From Desulfobacteraceae bacterium (GTDB lineage Bacteria; Desulfobacterota; Desulfobacteria; Desulfobacterales; JAABPS01), in NCBI GenBank assembly GCA_011391835.1, contig JAABPS010000011.1:1-18252 (forward strand): a stretch of DNA of 18,252 bases. The letters run 5' to 3'. Of the stretch, positions 6,938 through 14,185 are shown piece by piece. The notes below the pieces were generated by a model, which did no database searches, had not been told where the DNA came from, and saw nothing but the letters and a program-made list of their open reading frames with translations. Position numbers and translations under genes: made by a program. Position 1 is the first letter of the stretch; each line of letters opens with the position of its first letter.

Positions 6938-8584
6938 ATGACAACAATTGATTCTCTGCAGGATACCTGGGATTTAATCATCATTGGCGGGGGAATTACC
7001 GGTGCCGGGATTTTACGTGAATCTATCCGTATGGGATTGCGGGTGCTTCTCGTGGAAGAAAAGGATTTTGCCTGGGGAACTTCCAGCCGTTCATCAAAGC
7101 TTGTCCATGGCGGACTTCGTTATTTAAAAGAAGGAAAGTTCTTGCTGACCAAAGCGGCTGTGGAAGAGAGGGAGCATTTACTCAACGATGCGCCTGGCCT
7201 GGTCGAACCTCTGGTCTTTTTGGCACCCATTTACAAAGGGCATGGTCTGGGCAAATGGGCGCTGGAAACGGGACTATCCATTTATGATTTGATCGCGCAA
7301 AAAAGGCAGCATAAGTACTTCGAAGCCGATGCGTTTTCTCGTATATCGCCGCATATTGAAAAAAATGGGCTTTTAGGGGGATTTCGCTTTTTTGACGCCC
7401 AGGTGGATGACGCCAGGCTGGTGCTCCGGCTGATGAATGAGTCCATAGCGCTGGGGGCTGAGGCGTTGAACTATACACGTGCGGCGGAGATAAGGCGAAA
7501 CGCAAACGGGGAAGTTATTGGCGCGGTCATCGAAGATACGGAAACACATGCTAAAAAGGCAGTATCCGCAAAAGCCGTGATAAATGCGACCGGCGTATGG
7601 GCGGAAAGGCTGCATCCTTCGCCAAAGGCGAAACTGCACCTAAGGCCGTTGCGCGGCAGCCATCTGATTTTCCCGTCCAGCGTTATCCCCATTAAAGAAG
7701 CAGTTAGCTTTGTCCATCCGGTTGATAAACGACCGCTCTTTGTTATTCCATGGGAGAATGTGATCTTTATCGGGACAACGGATCTTGATCATACGGAAGA
7801 TATTTCACATGAACCGTATATGTCCGCGGAAGAAGGGCTATATCTGATGGAGGCGCTGCAATCTCTTTTTCCATCTCTTTCCATATCGTTCAAGGACTGC
7901 CTTTCCTGTTATGCCGGCATCCGGCCGGTATTGAGCAAAGGCAAACTGGAGCCTTCAGAAGAATCGCGGGAGCATGTGGTTTGGGTGAAAAAAGGACTTG
8001 TCACCATCACTGGGGGAAAGTTAACAACATTTCGAAGACTCGCTCACGACGCGCTCAACGCAGCAAAGCCGTTTTTACCTCCTGTCCAGTTTCCTGAACC
8101 AGATGAGGCCATTTTTTCGCGGGTTCCCGCGGGTCCGCCGGATCCAGACGTTGGATTATCCAAAGAGACATGGAGACGTCTTTACGGCAGATATGGAATG
8201 TCCGCTGAGGAACTTGTGAAATCCGCTTCACCGGAGGATTTAAATTTCATTCCCGGAACGCTCACGCTTTGGGCTGAAATACCTTTTACCGCTCAACATG
8301 AGCGGATCCGGCACCTCGATGATCTTCTTTTCCGGAGAGTGCGCGCAGGGATGTTAACGCCCAAAGGCGGGAAAGCGTATCTCAAACGCATAAAGAAGAT
8401 GTGTGCGCCTGTATTGCCATGGGACCGAAAGCAGTGGAAAAATGAGATGAAAAACTATCTTGACCTGTGGAACCGGATATACGGGCTGCCGGCTGAGTTT
8501 TCTGAAAAAAGTGTTATTCACCCATCGAGATGGTTTGAAAAACTGACAAAAAAACGCAAGTTAAAAGTAAGCCAGAATTTCTAA
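6938..8584 (+). CDS. glpD: FAD-dependent glycerol-3-phosphate dehydrogenase
   Basis: Oxidises glycerol-3-phosphate to dihydroxyacetone phosphate and passes electrons to the quinone pool or another acceptor at the inner membrane. The 548 residues include the FAD-binding motif DLIIIGGGITGAG (residues 12-24), the characteristic GTSSRSSKLVHGGLRYL block, AVINATGVWAE, RPLRGSHLIFP, an IGTTDLDHTED block and ITGGKLTTFRRLAHDAL, followed by a DAO_C-like C-terminal domain. It lacks a cysteine-rich [2Fe-2S] BFD tail of the GlpA type. The start is fixed by a TGA at 6929-6931, leaving only ATG 6938, yet no Shine-Dalgarno is visible. An FGGY kinase follows after 49 bases, consistent with a glycerol or polyol catabolic operon. 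The exact acceptor is not shown by the sequence. Confidence 0.9.
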   Translation: MTTIDSLQDTWDLIIIGGGITGAGILRESIRMGLRVLLVEEKDFAWGTSSRSSKLVHGGLRYLKEGKFLLTKAAVEEREHLLNDAPGLVEPLVFLAPIYKGHGLGKWALETGLSIYDLIAQKRQHKYFEADAFSRISPHIEKNGLLGGFRFFDAQVDDARLVLRLMNESIALGAEALNYTRAAEIRRNANGEVIGAVIEDTETHAKKAVSAKAVINATGVWAERLHPSPKAKLHLRPLRGSHLIFPSSVIPIKEAVSFVHPVDKRPLFVIPWENVIFIGTTDLDHTEDISHEPYMSAEEGLYLMEALQSLFPSLSISFKDCLSCYAGIRPVLSKGKLEPSEESREHVVWVKKGLVTITGGKLTTFRRLAHDALNAAKPFLPPVQFPEPDEAIFSRVPAGPPDPDVGLSKETWRRLYGRYGMSAEELVKSASPEDLNFIPGTLTLWAEIPFTAQHERIRHLDDLLFRRVRAGMLTPKGGKAYLKRIKKMCAPVLPWDRKQWKNEMKNYLDLWNRIYGLPAEFSEKSVIHPSRWFEKLTKKRKLKVSQNF

Positions 8585-8633
8585 ATTGCCTGAACAGGTT
8601 AGTTATTTATAAACTTCAACGGGGGAAAGAATC

Positions 8634-10193
8634 ATGAGCGGTAAAAACCTATTGCTGGCCATTGACAATGGAACCCAGAGTTTAAAGGCGCTGGTGTTTG
8701 ATTTAAAAGGCGATCTCATTGCGATTGAAAAAATTGTTTTCAGTCCATACTTCTCCGAACAGCCAGGGTGGGCAGAGCAGCATCCAGACGTTTTCTGGCA
8801 GGCGCTGTGCCAGGCGTGTCAAAGGTTATGGACAAAGCAGGGAGTAGACAAGAGCCGGATCGCTGGAGTGGCTCTGACGACCCAGCGTGCAAGCGTTGTG
8901 AATGTGGATAAAAACGGAAAGCCCCTTCGCCCTGTCATGACCTGGCTGGATCAGCGCAAAACATACGGTCTTCCGCCTATTGGCGGGGTCTGGGGACTGA
9001 TTTTCAAGATAGCAGGCCTTACCAGTACCATTAACTATTTACAAGCAGAAGCGGAAGCCAGCTGGATTCGTACGTATCAGCCGGAGGTGTGGGAAAAAAC
9101 ACACAAATATCTGCTCATGTCCGGATACTTGACGTATCTGCTCACCGGCGAATATATTGATTCAATAGGATGCCAGGTGGGGTATATCCCATTTGACTAT
9201 AAACGGCAGGCCTGGTGCAAATGGTGGGATTGGAAGTGGCAATTACTTCCCATTGATTCGGAGGTACTCCCCAAACTGATTCCTCCTGGTCAAACACTTG
9301 GAAAAATTTCAACGGTTGCAGCGAAACACACAGGTATACCCGCTGGACTTCCATTGATTGCTGCCGCCGCAGATAAAGCCTGTGAGGTATTAGGATCCGG
9401 GAGTCTTAAACCTGACATTGGCTGTTTGAGCTATGGGACAAGCGCGACCATTAATGTCACGCACAAAAAATACCTGGAAGCCATTACACTTCTTCCGGCC
9501 TTTCCATCGGCTGTCCCCCATTATTATAACCTTGAGGTTACGGTTTTCAGAGGGTATTGGATGGTGAGCTGGTTTAAGGAGGAGTTTGGGCATCCGGAGA
9601 TTGAACTGGCCGCCAGACATGGACAGGAAGTCGAAGCGCTGTTTGATACCCTTATCGATAAAATACCGCCGGGCTCCATGGGGCTGGTGCTGCAGCCATT
9701 CTGGTCTCCTGGGTTGAAATCTCCGGGTCCTGAAGCCAAGGGGGCAATTATCGGTTTTGGAGATGTCCATACCCGGGCTCATTTGTATCGATCCATCTTA
9801 GAAGGCCTTGCGTTTGCGTTACGAGAGGGAAAGGAGCAAACGGAAAAAAAGACAGGGATTCCTATCACCCAACTGCGTGTGTCCGGCGGCGGGAGCCAGA
9901 GCAGACATGCCATGCAAATCACAGCAGATATATTTAACCTGCCGACCGCCAAACCCCACTTATACGAAACATCAGGACTGGGAGCTGCCATTGATCTGGC
10001 AGTAGGATTGGGCTTTTATAACGATTTCGATACGGCAGTAAAAAATATGACCCGGATCAGTGAAGTGTTTGAGCCTGATAAGAACAATCACCAAATGTAT
10101 GACCAATTATATCAGGATGTCTATAAAAAGATGTACAAACGATTAATGCCCCTGTACCAGCGTATCAGAGAAATTACCGGATATCCAAAATGA
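8634..10193 (+). CDS. FGGY-family carbohydrate/polyol kinase
   Basis: ATP-dependent kinase of the glycerol/xylulose/gluconate kinase superfamily. In 519 residues, close to the family norm, it has the N-terminal phosphate-binding AIDNGTQSLKALVFD (residues 9-23), GWAEQHPDVFW, QRASVV and MTWLDQRK around the substrate pocket, YGTSATINVTH, and the C-terminal adenosine motif RVSGGGSQSRHAMQITADIF. The DQGTTSSR start typical of GlpK is replaced by DNGTQSLK, and the middle region (tryptophan-rich KWWDWKWQL) is unlike GlpK, so the substrate is uncertain. A strong GGGGGAAAG precedes the ATG. Its place directly after glpD suggests that it makes the glycerol-3-phosphate GlpD oxidises, or phosphorylates a related polyol. 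That link is inferred from position. Confidence 0.85.
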   Translation: MSGKNLLLAIDNGTQSLKALVFDLKGDLIAIEKIVFSPYFSEQPGWAEQHPDVFWQALCQACQRLWTKQGVDKSRIAGVALTTQRASVVNVDKNGKPLRPVMTWLDQRKTYGLPPIGGVWGLIFKIAGLTSTINYLQAEAEASWIRTYQPEVWEKTHKYLLMSGYLTYLLTGEYIDSIGCQVGYIPFDYKRQAWCKWWDWKWQLLPIDSEVLPKLIPPGQTLGKISTVAAKHTGIPAGLPLIAAAADKACEVLGSGSLKPDIGCLSYGTSATINVTHKKYLEAITLLPAFPSAVPHYYNLEVTVFRGYWMVSWFKEEFGHPEIELAARHGQEVEALFDTLIDKIPPGSMGLVLQPFWSPGLKSPGPEAKGAIIGFGDVHTRAHLYRSILEGLAFALREGKEQTEKKTGIPITQLRVSGGGSQSRHAMQITADIFNLPTAKPHLYETSGLGAAIDLAVGLGFYNDFDTAVKNMTRISEVFEPDKNNHQMYDQLYQDVYKKMYKRLMPLYQRIREITGYPK

Positions 10194-10266
10194 AGCCTGA
10201 CGGATGGTTCAACCGGATGGATGCTATCCTGCCGTTGTGGTGGACTGACCGCACTTAGTCGGAAAA

Positions 10267-10295
10267 CCGAACATTTGCATACAGCAATCGTTCGG
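10267..10295. promoter_or_regulatory. Inverted repeat CCGAAC/GTTCGG
   Basis: CCGAAC at 10267-10272 pairs with GTTCGG at 10290-10295; after a two-base mismatch, TTGC pairs with GCAA around a five-base loop ATACA. No T-run follows, so it is a poor intrinsic terminator for the kinase operon. It lies about 120 bases upstream of the sigma-54-like promoter, where upstream activator sites for enhancer-binding proteins commonly sit. Either role is inference. Confidence 0.4.
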
Positions 10296-10413
10296 CTTTG
10301 AGGTCGTTTTATCTATTTCCTCCCCGAAATGTCCAATGTTTAGATTAATTAAAACCCACTGAAATTATACAAAATATTAACTCTTTTTTCTAGAGGTTAA
10401 GAGGTTGATGGTC

Positions 10414-10429
10414 TGGTATAGTTATTGCA
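10414..10429 (+). promoter_or_regulatory. Sigma-54-type -24/-12 promoter, copy 1
   Basis: TGGTATAGTTATTGCA fits the sigma-54 pattern TGGCAC-N5-TTGCA, with the invariant GG and GC separated by exactly ten bases and a complete TTGCA at -12. The -24 half deviates as TGGTAT. Transcription should begin near 10440, leaving a leader of about 95 bases. The same element, with 14 of 16 bases identical, stands in the same place before the paralogous gene at 12437, which greatly raises confidence. An enhancer-binding activator is expected, but none is encoded here. Confidence 0.75.
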
Positions 10430-10533
10430 AGCAGATGTATCAGTTCTATTATTATGTAACTTTATATTACATATTTATTAGGCTGTAATCAAAAGAGCAA
10501 AAATCTGAAAATTTCATTATTTCGAGGAGGCGT

Positions 10534-12069
10534 ATGAAGAACAAACAATTGGGAAAAATTATGGTAATTATCTTATTCATGCTAATCGCCGTTTCATCAA
10601 CTGCGGTATTTGCGGGGCCGGAAGATACAGTTAAAGTTGGATTGATTGCAGATCCAGAGACACTGAATCCTATTGAATGGAGATCACAAAATGACCTGGC
10701 CATCATTATGAGCACACATGATGCGCTTCTCTGGGGCGTAGACTCAAAAACCAAAATGCGTAATCTGGGTCTTGCAGCTTCTGTGAAGGTGCTGCCCAGT
10801 AAAAAAGATGTTATGGTCAAATTGCGCAGGGGACCGAAGTTTCATACAGGCGACCCGGTCACAGCCCATGATGTGCAGTTTACGGTGCAGGAGATACAAA
10901 ATCCTGAAAATGCCAATGCTCTGATTGGATTTTATGATGAAATCGAATCTGTGGAAGTGGTGGATGATCAAACCGCCATATTTCATTTTTTTCAACCCTA
11001 TGCATCGTGGCAGGAGGTGATGTGGATAGGGATTTGTTCAAAAAAGCAGTATGAAAAAATAGGAAAAGAGGCATTTAGAAAAGTTCCCGCAGGGTCAGGC
11101 CCCTATCGGGTGGCGGAACGAATAATTGGAGAAAGCATTACTCTTGAAGCCATGCCGAATCATATAGATTCAAAACCCGATTTTAAAACAGTAAAAGCAA
11201 TAGTAGTGCCAGATCCAGTTACGCGGGCAGCCATGCTGGAAACTGGTGAGCTGGATTTTATATATAATGTCCAGCCTCATCAGGTAGCAAAACTGAAAAC
11301 AAAAGATCACATTACTGTTAAAAAGGCTGCAACACCGAGCATGTATTACTTATCCATCAAACCCTGCATTTTTCCTGTGTTAAATGATCTGAAGGTCAGA
11401 CAGGCGATTAATACAGGTATTAATAGGCAGGAAATAATCGATAAGGTATTTCTCGGGGAAGGGTTCCCGCTATATTCGTGGGTCAATCCCAATGAACTTG
11501 GTTATGACCCAACATATAAGGTGGAATTTAACATGCAAAAAGCGAAGAAACTGCTGAAAGAATCCAGCTATACAGGAGAGCCTGTTATTATCGCTTACAG
11601 CAGCGTGATGCCAAATGCATCTCAGGTGGCGGAAGTAGTACAGAAGTATCTGCAGGATGTTGGATTTGCGACAAAGCTGTGGCAGTTAGAATACGGTACA
11701 TATCTGACCTATTGCAGAACTAAAGACAAACGAGCCGGACATATGGCATTATCACAATTTGCCATTGATTACGACCCAACGATCCGTTTCATGATGTCAA
11801 TGATGAGCAGTTCCCAGTATGGATATTATAAGGACGGGCCCAAGCAAAAAGAGATGGACAGACTGATAGTTGCACAGGGAAGTGAAATGAATCCGCAGAA
11901 AAGATTGGATCTTTTAAAGAAGATACACGATATCAATAATGCGGATCCCGCGCAGATTGCCTTGCTGGGATTAAATCAGATATACGCCATGAACAAAAGG
12001 ATTGATTACAACTGGGAATCATGGACGAGCTATTTCAGAAAGCTTGAAAGTATAAAACGTGCAAAATAG
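10534..12069 (+). CDS. Family 5 ABC-type solute-binding protein (DppA/OppA-like), copy 1
   Basis: Periplasmic binding protein of the peptide/nickel/oligosaccharide family (SBP_bac_5). Residues 1-27 form a Sec signal peptide ending AVFA before GPED; there is no lipobox cysteine, so it should be soluble in a Gram-negative periplasm. Family features include the ligand-lobe start VKVGLIADPETLNP, FHTGDPVTAHDVQFTV, GSGPYRVAER, LDFIYNVQPHQV and KVRQAINTGINRQEIIDKVFLGEG. The 511 residues are typical. GAGGAGG precedes the ATG by three bases. No permease or ATPase gene is nearby, so the partner transporter is elsewhere or the protein serves another purpose. A paralogue of identical length, with aligned motifs throughout, follows at 12437. 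The ligand cannot be read from the sequence. Confidence 0.9.
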   Translation: MKNKQLGKIMVIILFMLIAVSSTAVFAGPEDTVKVGLIADPETLNPIEWRSQNDLAIIMSTHDALLWGVDSKTKMRNLGLAASVKVLPSKKDVMVKLRRGPKFHTGDPVTAHDVQFTVQEIQNPENANALIGFYDEIESVEVVDDQTAIFHFFQPYASWQEVMWIGICSKKQYEKIGKEAFRKVPAGSGPYRVAERIIGESITLEAMPNHIDSKPDFKTVKAIVVPDPVTRAAMLETGELDFIYNVQPHQVAKLKTKDHITVKKAATPSMYYLSIKPCIFPVLNDLKVRQAINTGINRQEIIDKVFLGEGFPLYSWVNPNELGYDPTYKVEFNMQKAKKLLKESSYTGEPVIIAYSSVMPNASQVAEVVQKYLQDVGFATKLWQLEYGTYLTYCRTKDKRAGHMALSQFAIDYDPTIRFMMSMMSSSQYGYYKDGPKQKEMDRLIVAQGSEMNPQKRLDLLKKIHDINNADPAQIALLGLNQIYAMNKRIDYNWESWTSYFRKLESIKRAK

Positions 12070-12185
12070 ATCCGATCGAGTTTATGGAATCAGGGATATT
12101 CATTTGAGGAAAAAAGATGAAGTCATATACATGAAGCAGTTAAACCCTTAAGGACTGTAATGCTTGGTTGAATGAGCTTGCAGTG

Positions 12186-12229
12186 AAATGCCCATACATG
12201 TTAACAGAAATATGTATGGGCATTTTTTT
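12186..12229 (+). terminator. Intrinsic terminator of binding protein copy 1
   Basis: AAATGCCCATACAT (12186-12199) pairs perfectly with ATGTATGGGCATTT (12212-12225), giving a 14-base-pair stem and a 12-base loop. The T-run spans 12223-12229, with its first bases inside the stem. It lies about 115 bases after the stop codon. The terminator after copy 2 has the same stem and loop lengths. Confidence 0.92.
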
Positions 12230-12313
12230 GATGTTTTTTAATTTCTGAAATACGTACGTGTTTGTATCTATCTCCCCCCGATCCTATTTAAGGAAGGAGG
12301 GTATTTTTGTCAT

Positions 12314-12329
12314 TGGTATGATTATTGCA
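12314..12329 (+). promoter_or_regulatory. Sigma-54-type -24/-12 promoter, copy 2
   Basis: TGGTATGATTATTGCA again shows GG-N10-GC spacing with a perfect TTGCA. It differs from the element at 10414 at two positions only. Its GC lies 108 bases before ATG 12437, against 105 bases between the copy 1 GC and ATG 10534. Expected initiation is near 12340, about 97 bases before the start codon. Confidence 0.75.
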
Positions 12330-12436
12330 TATTTTTAGATAGTTATAAAAATTGGTCTACATTTCTGTCAGTTTTGTGGAATGAAATAAGGAGGAATGCA
12401 TTGTTTTTTGAAAACTTTTAACCACGGAGGTATTTT

Positions 12437-13972
12437 ATGAAAAAAAGGCGTCACATACTCTTTATGGTTCTGTCATTTCTTTTATTTATTGTTTTTCCAA
12501 TAAGTTACGCTGTTGCAGCAGACAATACAACTGTTAAAATAGCGCTCAACACTGATCCAGAGACCATTATTCCTTTTGAATGGCGTTCGCAAAATGATCT
12601 TCCCGTTTTTTCTTCTGTTTATGACTCTCTTCTTTACGGTGTAAATACCAAAACAAATATGCGATATCAGGAACTAGCGGAGTCGATTACCATATTACCA
12701 AATAAAAAGGATATCAAGGTTAAGCTTCGTAAAGGTCATAGGTTCCACAATGGAGATCCGGTTACAGCCCATGATGTAAAGTTTACAGTGGAACAGGTTC
12801 TAAATCCCGAAAATGCAAACGCATTAATCGGCTTTTTTGATGAAATAGAATCTATTGAGGTTGTAGATAATTACACACTGATTTACAGGTTTTATAATCC
12901 CTATGCATCCTGGCAGGAAACCATGTGGATAGGCATCGTACCGAAAAAATACTATGAAAATGTCGGAAGAGACGGATTTCGCGCGAAACCGATTGGATCC
13001 GGGCCTTATCGTATTGCCGAACGAAAAATCGGTGAAAGTATTACCCTTGAAGCAGCAGAAAATCATATTGGCAACAAACCTGATTTTAAGACGGTGAAAC
13101 TGCTAATTGTTTCTGATTCGGTGACCCGATCCTCTATGCTTCAAACCGGTGAGGTTGATTTGATTTACAATGTTCAGCCGCATGAAGTAGAAAAATTAAA
13201 AACGAATGATCAAATCAAAATTAAAAAGGTAAGAGTACCAAGTATGTTTTACCTGTCAATTAAGCCCTGTATTTATCAGATGTTAAATGATATTAAAGTT
13301 CGCCAGGCAATCAATTGCGGCATTAATCGGCAGGAGATTATCGACAAGATATATTTAGGTGAAGGGTTCCCCCTTTATATGTGGGCCAACCCCGGTGAGC
13401 TTGGTTATGATCCAACGTACAAGGTTGAATATAACCTTGAGAAGGCAAAGAAACTGCTCAAGGAATCGAGTTATACTGGTGAGCCCGTGATTATCGGATA
13501 TACCAGTGTGATGCCCAATGCCCGCCTTGTTGCGGAAGTGATCCAGAACTATTTAAAAAAGGTCGGCTTTGAAACAAAATTATGGGAACTTGAGTACGGC
13601 ACCTATCTGACCTATTGCAGAAATAGAGATAAAAGAGCAGGACATATGGCGCTGTCACAGTTTACTCAAGATTATGATCCAGGTACTCGCATGATGATGT
13701 CCATGATGAGCAGCTCCCAATACGGGTATTATAAGGACGGGCCCAAGCAAAAGGAAATGGATAGACTGATACTTGCCCAGGCCAAAGCGACAGATTCGAA
13801 ACAGCGATTAGAGATTTTAAAGAAGATTCACGCGATCAATAGCGCGGATCCAGCTCAAATAGCTTTGCTGGGGCTAAATCAAATATATGCGATGAACAAA
13901 CGTATTGATTACGATTGGCCTTCATATACATTTTATGTTCGAAATTTTGAAGAGATAAAGCTGGTAAAATAA
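12437..13972 (+). CDS. Family 5 ABC-type solute-binding protein (DppA/OppA-like), copy 2
   Basis: Paralogue of the protein at 10534, also 511 residues. The signal peptide (about 1-27, ending YAVAA) has diverged most; the mature parts align with hardly a gap, sharing WRSQNDL, GDPVTAHDV, NPENANALIGF, YASWQE, GSGPYR, GEGFPLY, LKESSYTGEPVII, RDKRAGHMALSQF or close forms, MMSMMSSSQYGYYKDGPK and ADPAQIALLGLNQIYAMN. Differences such as GVDSKTKM versus GVNTKTNM and SVKVLP versus SITILP are conservative, so both copies look under selection and functional. It is likely a soluble periplasmic receptor for a peptide-like or other small ligand. CGGAGG sits six bases before the ATG. It has its own sigma-54-like promoter and terminator, and no transporter membrane or ATPase genes accompany it. 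Confidence 0.9.
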   Translation: MKKRRHILFMVLSFLLFIVFPISYAVAADNTTVKIALNTDPETIIPFEWRSQNDLPVFSSVYDSLLYGVNTKTNMRYQELAESITILPNKKDIKVKLRKGHRFHNGDPVTAHDVKFTVEQVLNPENANALIGFFDEIESIEVVDNYTLIYRFYNPYASWQETMWIGIVPKKYYENVGRDGFRAKPIGSGPYRIAERKIGESITLEAAENHIGNKPDFKTVKLLIVSDSVTRSSMLQTGEVDLIYNVQPHEVEKLKTNDQIKIKKVRVPSMFYLSIKPCIYQMLNDIKVRQAINCGINRQEIIDKIYLGEGFPLYMWANPGELGYDPTYKVEYNLEKAKKLLKESSYTGEPVIIGYTSVMPNARLVAEVIQNYLKKVGFETKLWELEYGTYLTYCRNRDKRAGHMALSQFTQDYDPGTRMMMSMMSSSQYGYYKDGPKQKEMDRLILAQAKATDSKQRLEILKKIHAINSADPAQIALLGLNQIYAMNKRIDYDWPSYTFYVRNFEEIKLVK

Positions 13973-14077
13973 AATGGAACGTTTTTACGAATGATTTTTA
14001 ATTATTGAGATCAGAAAGTAGTTGAGTCAATAAGGATAAAGTATTCCTGGAAAAATACTTTTCCAATAATAATTGCG

Positions 14078-14120
14078 AAATGACCATACATCTCAAAATG
14101 AATATGTATGGTCATTTTTT
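14078..14120 (+). terminator. Intrinsic terminator of binding protein copy 2
   Basis: AAATGACCATACAT (14078-14091) pairs perfectly with ATGTATGGTCATTT (14104-14117), a 14-base-pair stem with a 12-base loop; the T-run spans 14115-14120. It lies about 105 bases after the stop. Compared with the copy 1 terminator only one base pair differs (C-G there, A-T here), changed on both arms, while the loops differ. Confidence 0.92.
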
Positions 14121-14185
14121 ATATTTGCGTTTAAACGATCTGCTGATCATATTTTGTTGTGTGTAACGTACCAAAAGAATAAATC

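Larger units (their letters stand above)
10194..10533. other. 340-base non-coding spacer with regulatory structure
   Basis: No gene is visible. The first hundred bases are GC-richer and rich in short inverted repeats: ACGG/CCGT (10200-10203, 10232-10235) enclosing GGTTCAACC and GGAT/ATCC arms, GACT/AGTC (10243-10246, 10257-10260), and a clear hairpin at 10267-10295. The remainder is AT-rich, contains a sigma-54-like promoter at 10414-10429 and, within the presumed leader, TATGTAA/TTACATA arms at 10453-10473. GAGGAGG at 10524-10530 is the ribosome binding site of the next gene. A partial IHF-like match (TAAGAGGTTGAT, 10398-10409) lies just before the promoter. Confidence 0.6.
12070..12436. other. 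367-base non-coding spacer between the binding-protein paralogues
   Basis: No convincing gene is present. It holds, in order, the terminator of copy 1 (12186-12229), an AT-rich stretch with ATACGTACGTG near 12249, the sigma-54-like promoter of copy 2 (12314-12329), an AAGGAGG at 12388-12394, and the real ribosome binding site CGGAGG at 12425-12430 six bases before ATG 12437. The upstream AAGGAGG sits one base from ATG 12396, which opens a 14-codon frame ending in TGA that overlaps the next start as ATGA; the spacing is too short for efficient use. Confidence 0.6.

Noticed and set aside
10398..10410. IHF site next to the copy 1 promoter
   Set aside because: The match is partial, lies unusually close to the -24 element, and has no counterpart before copy 2.
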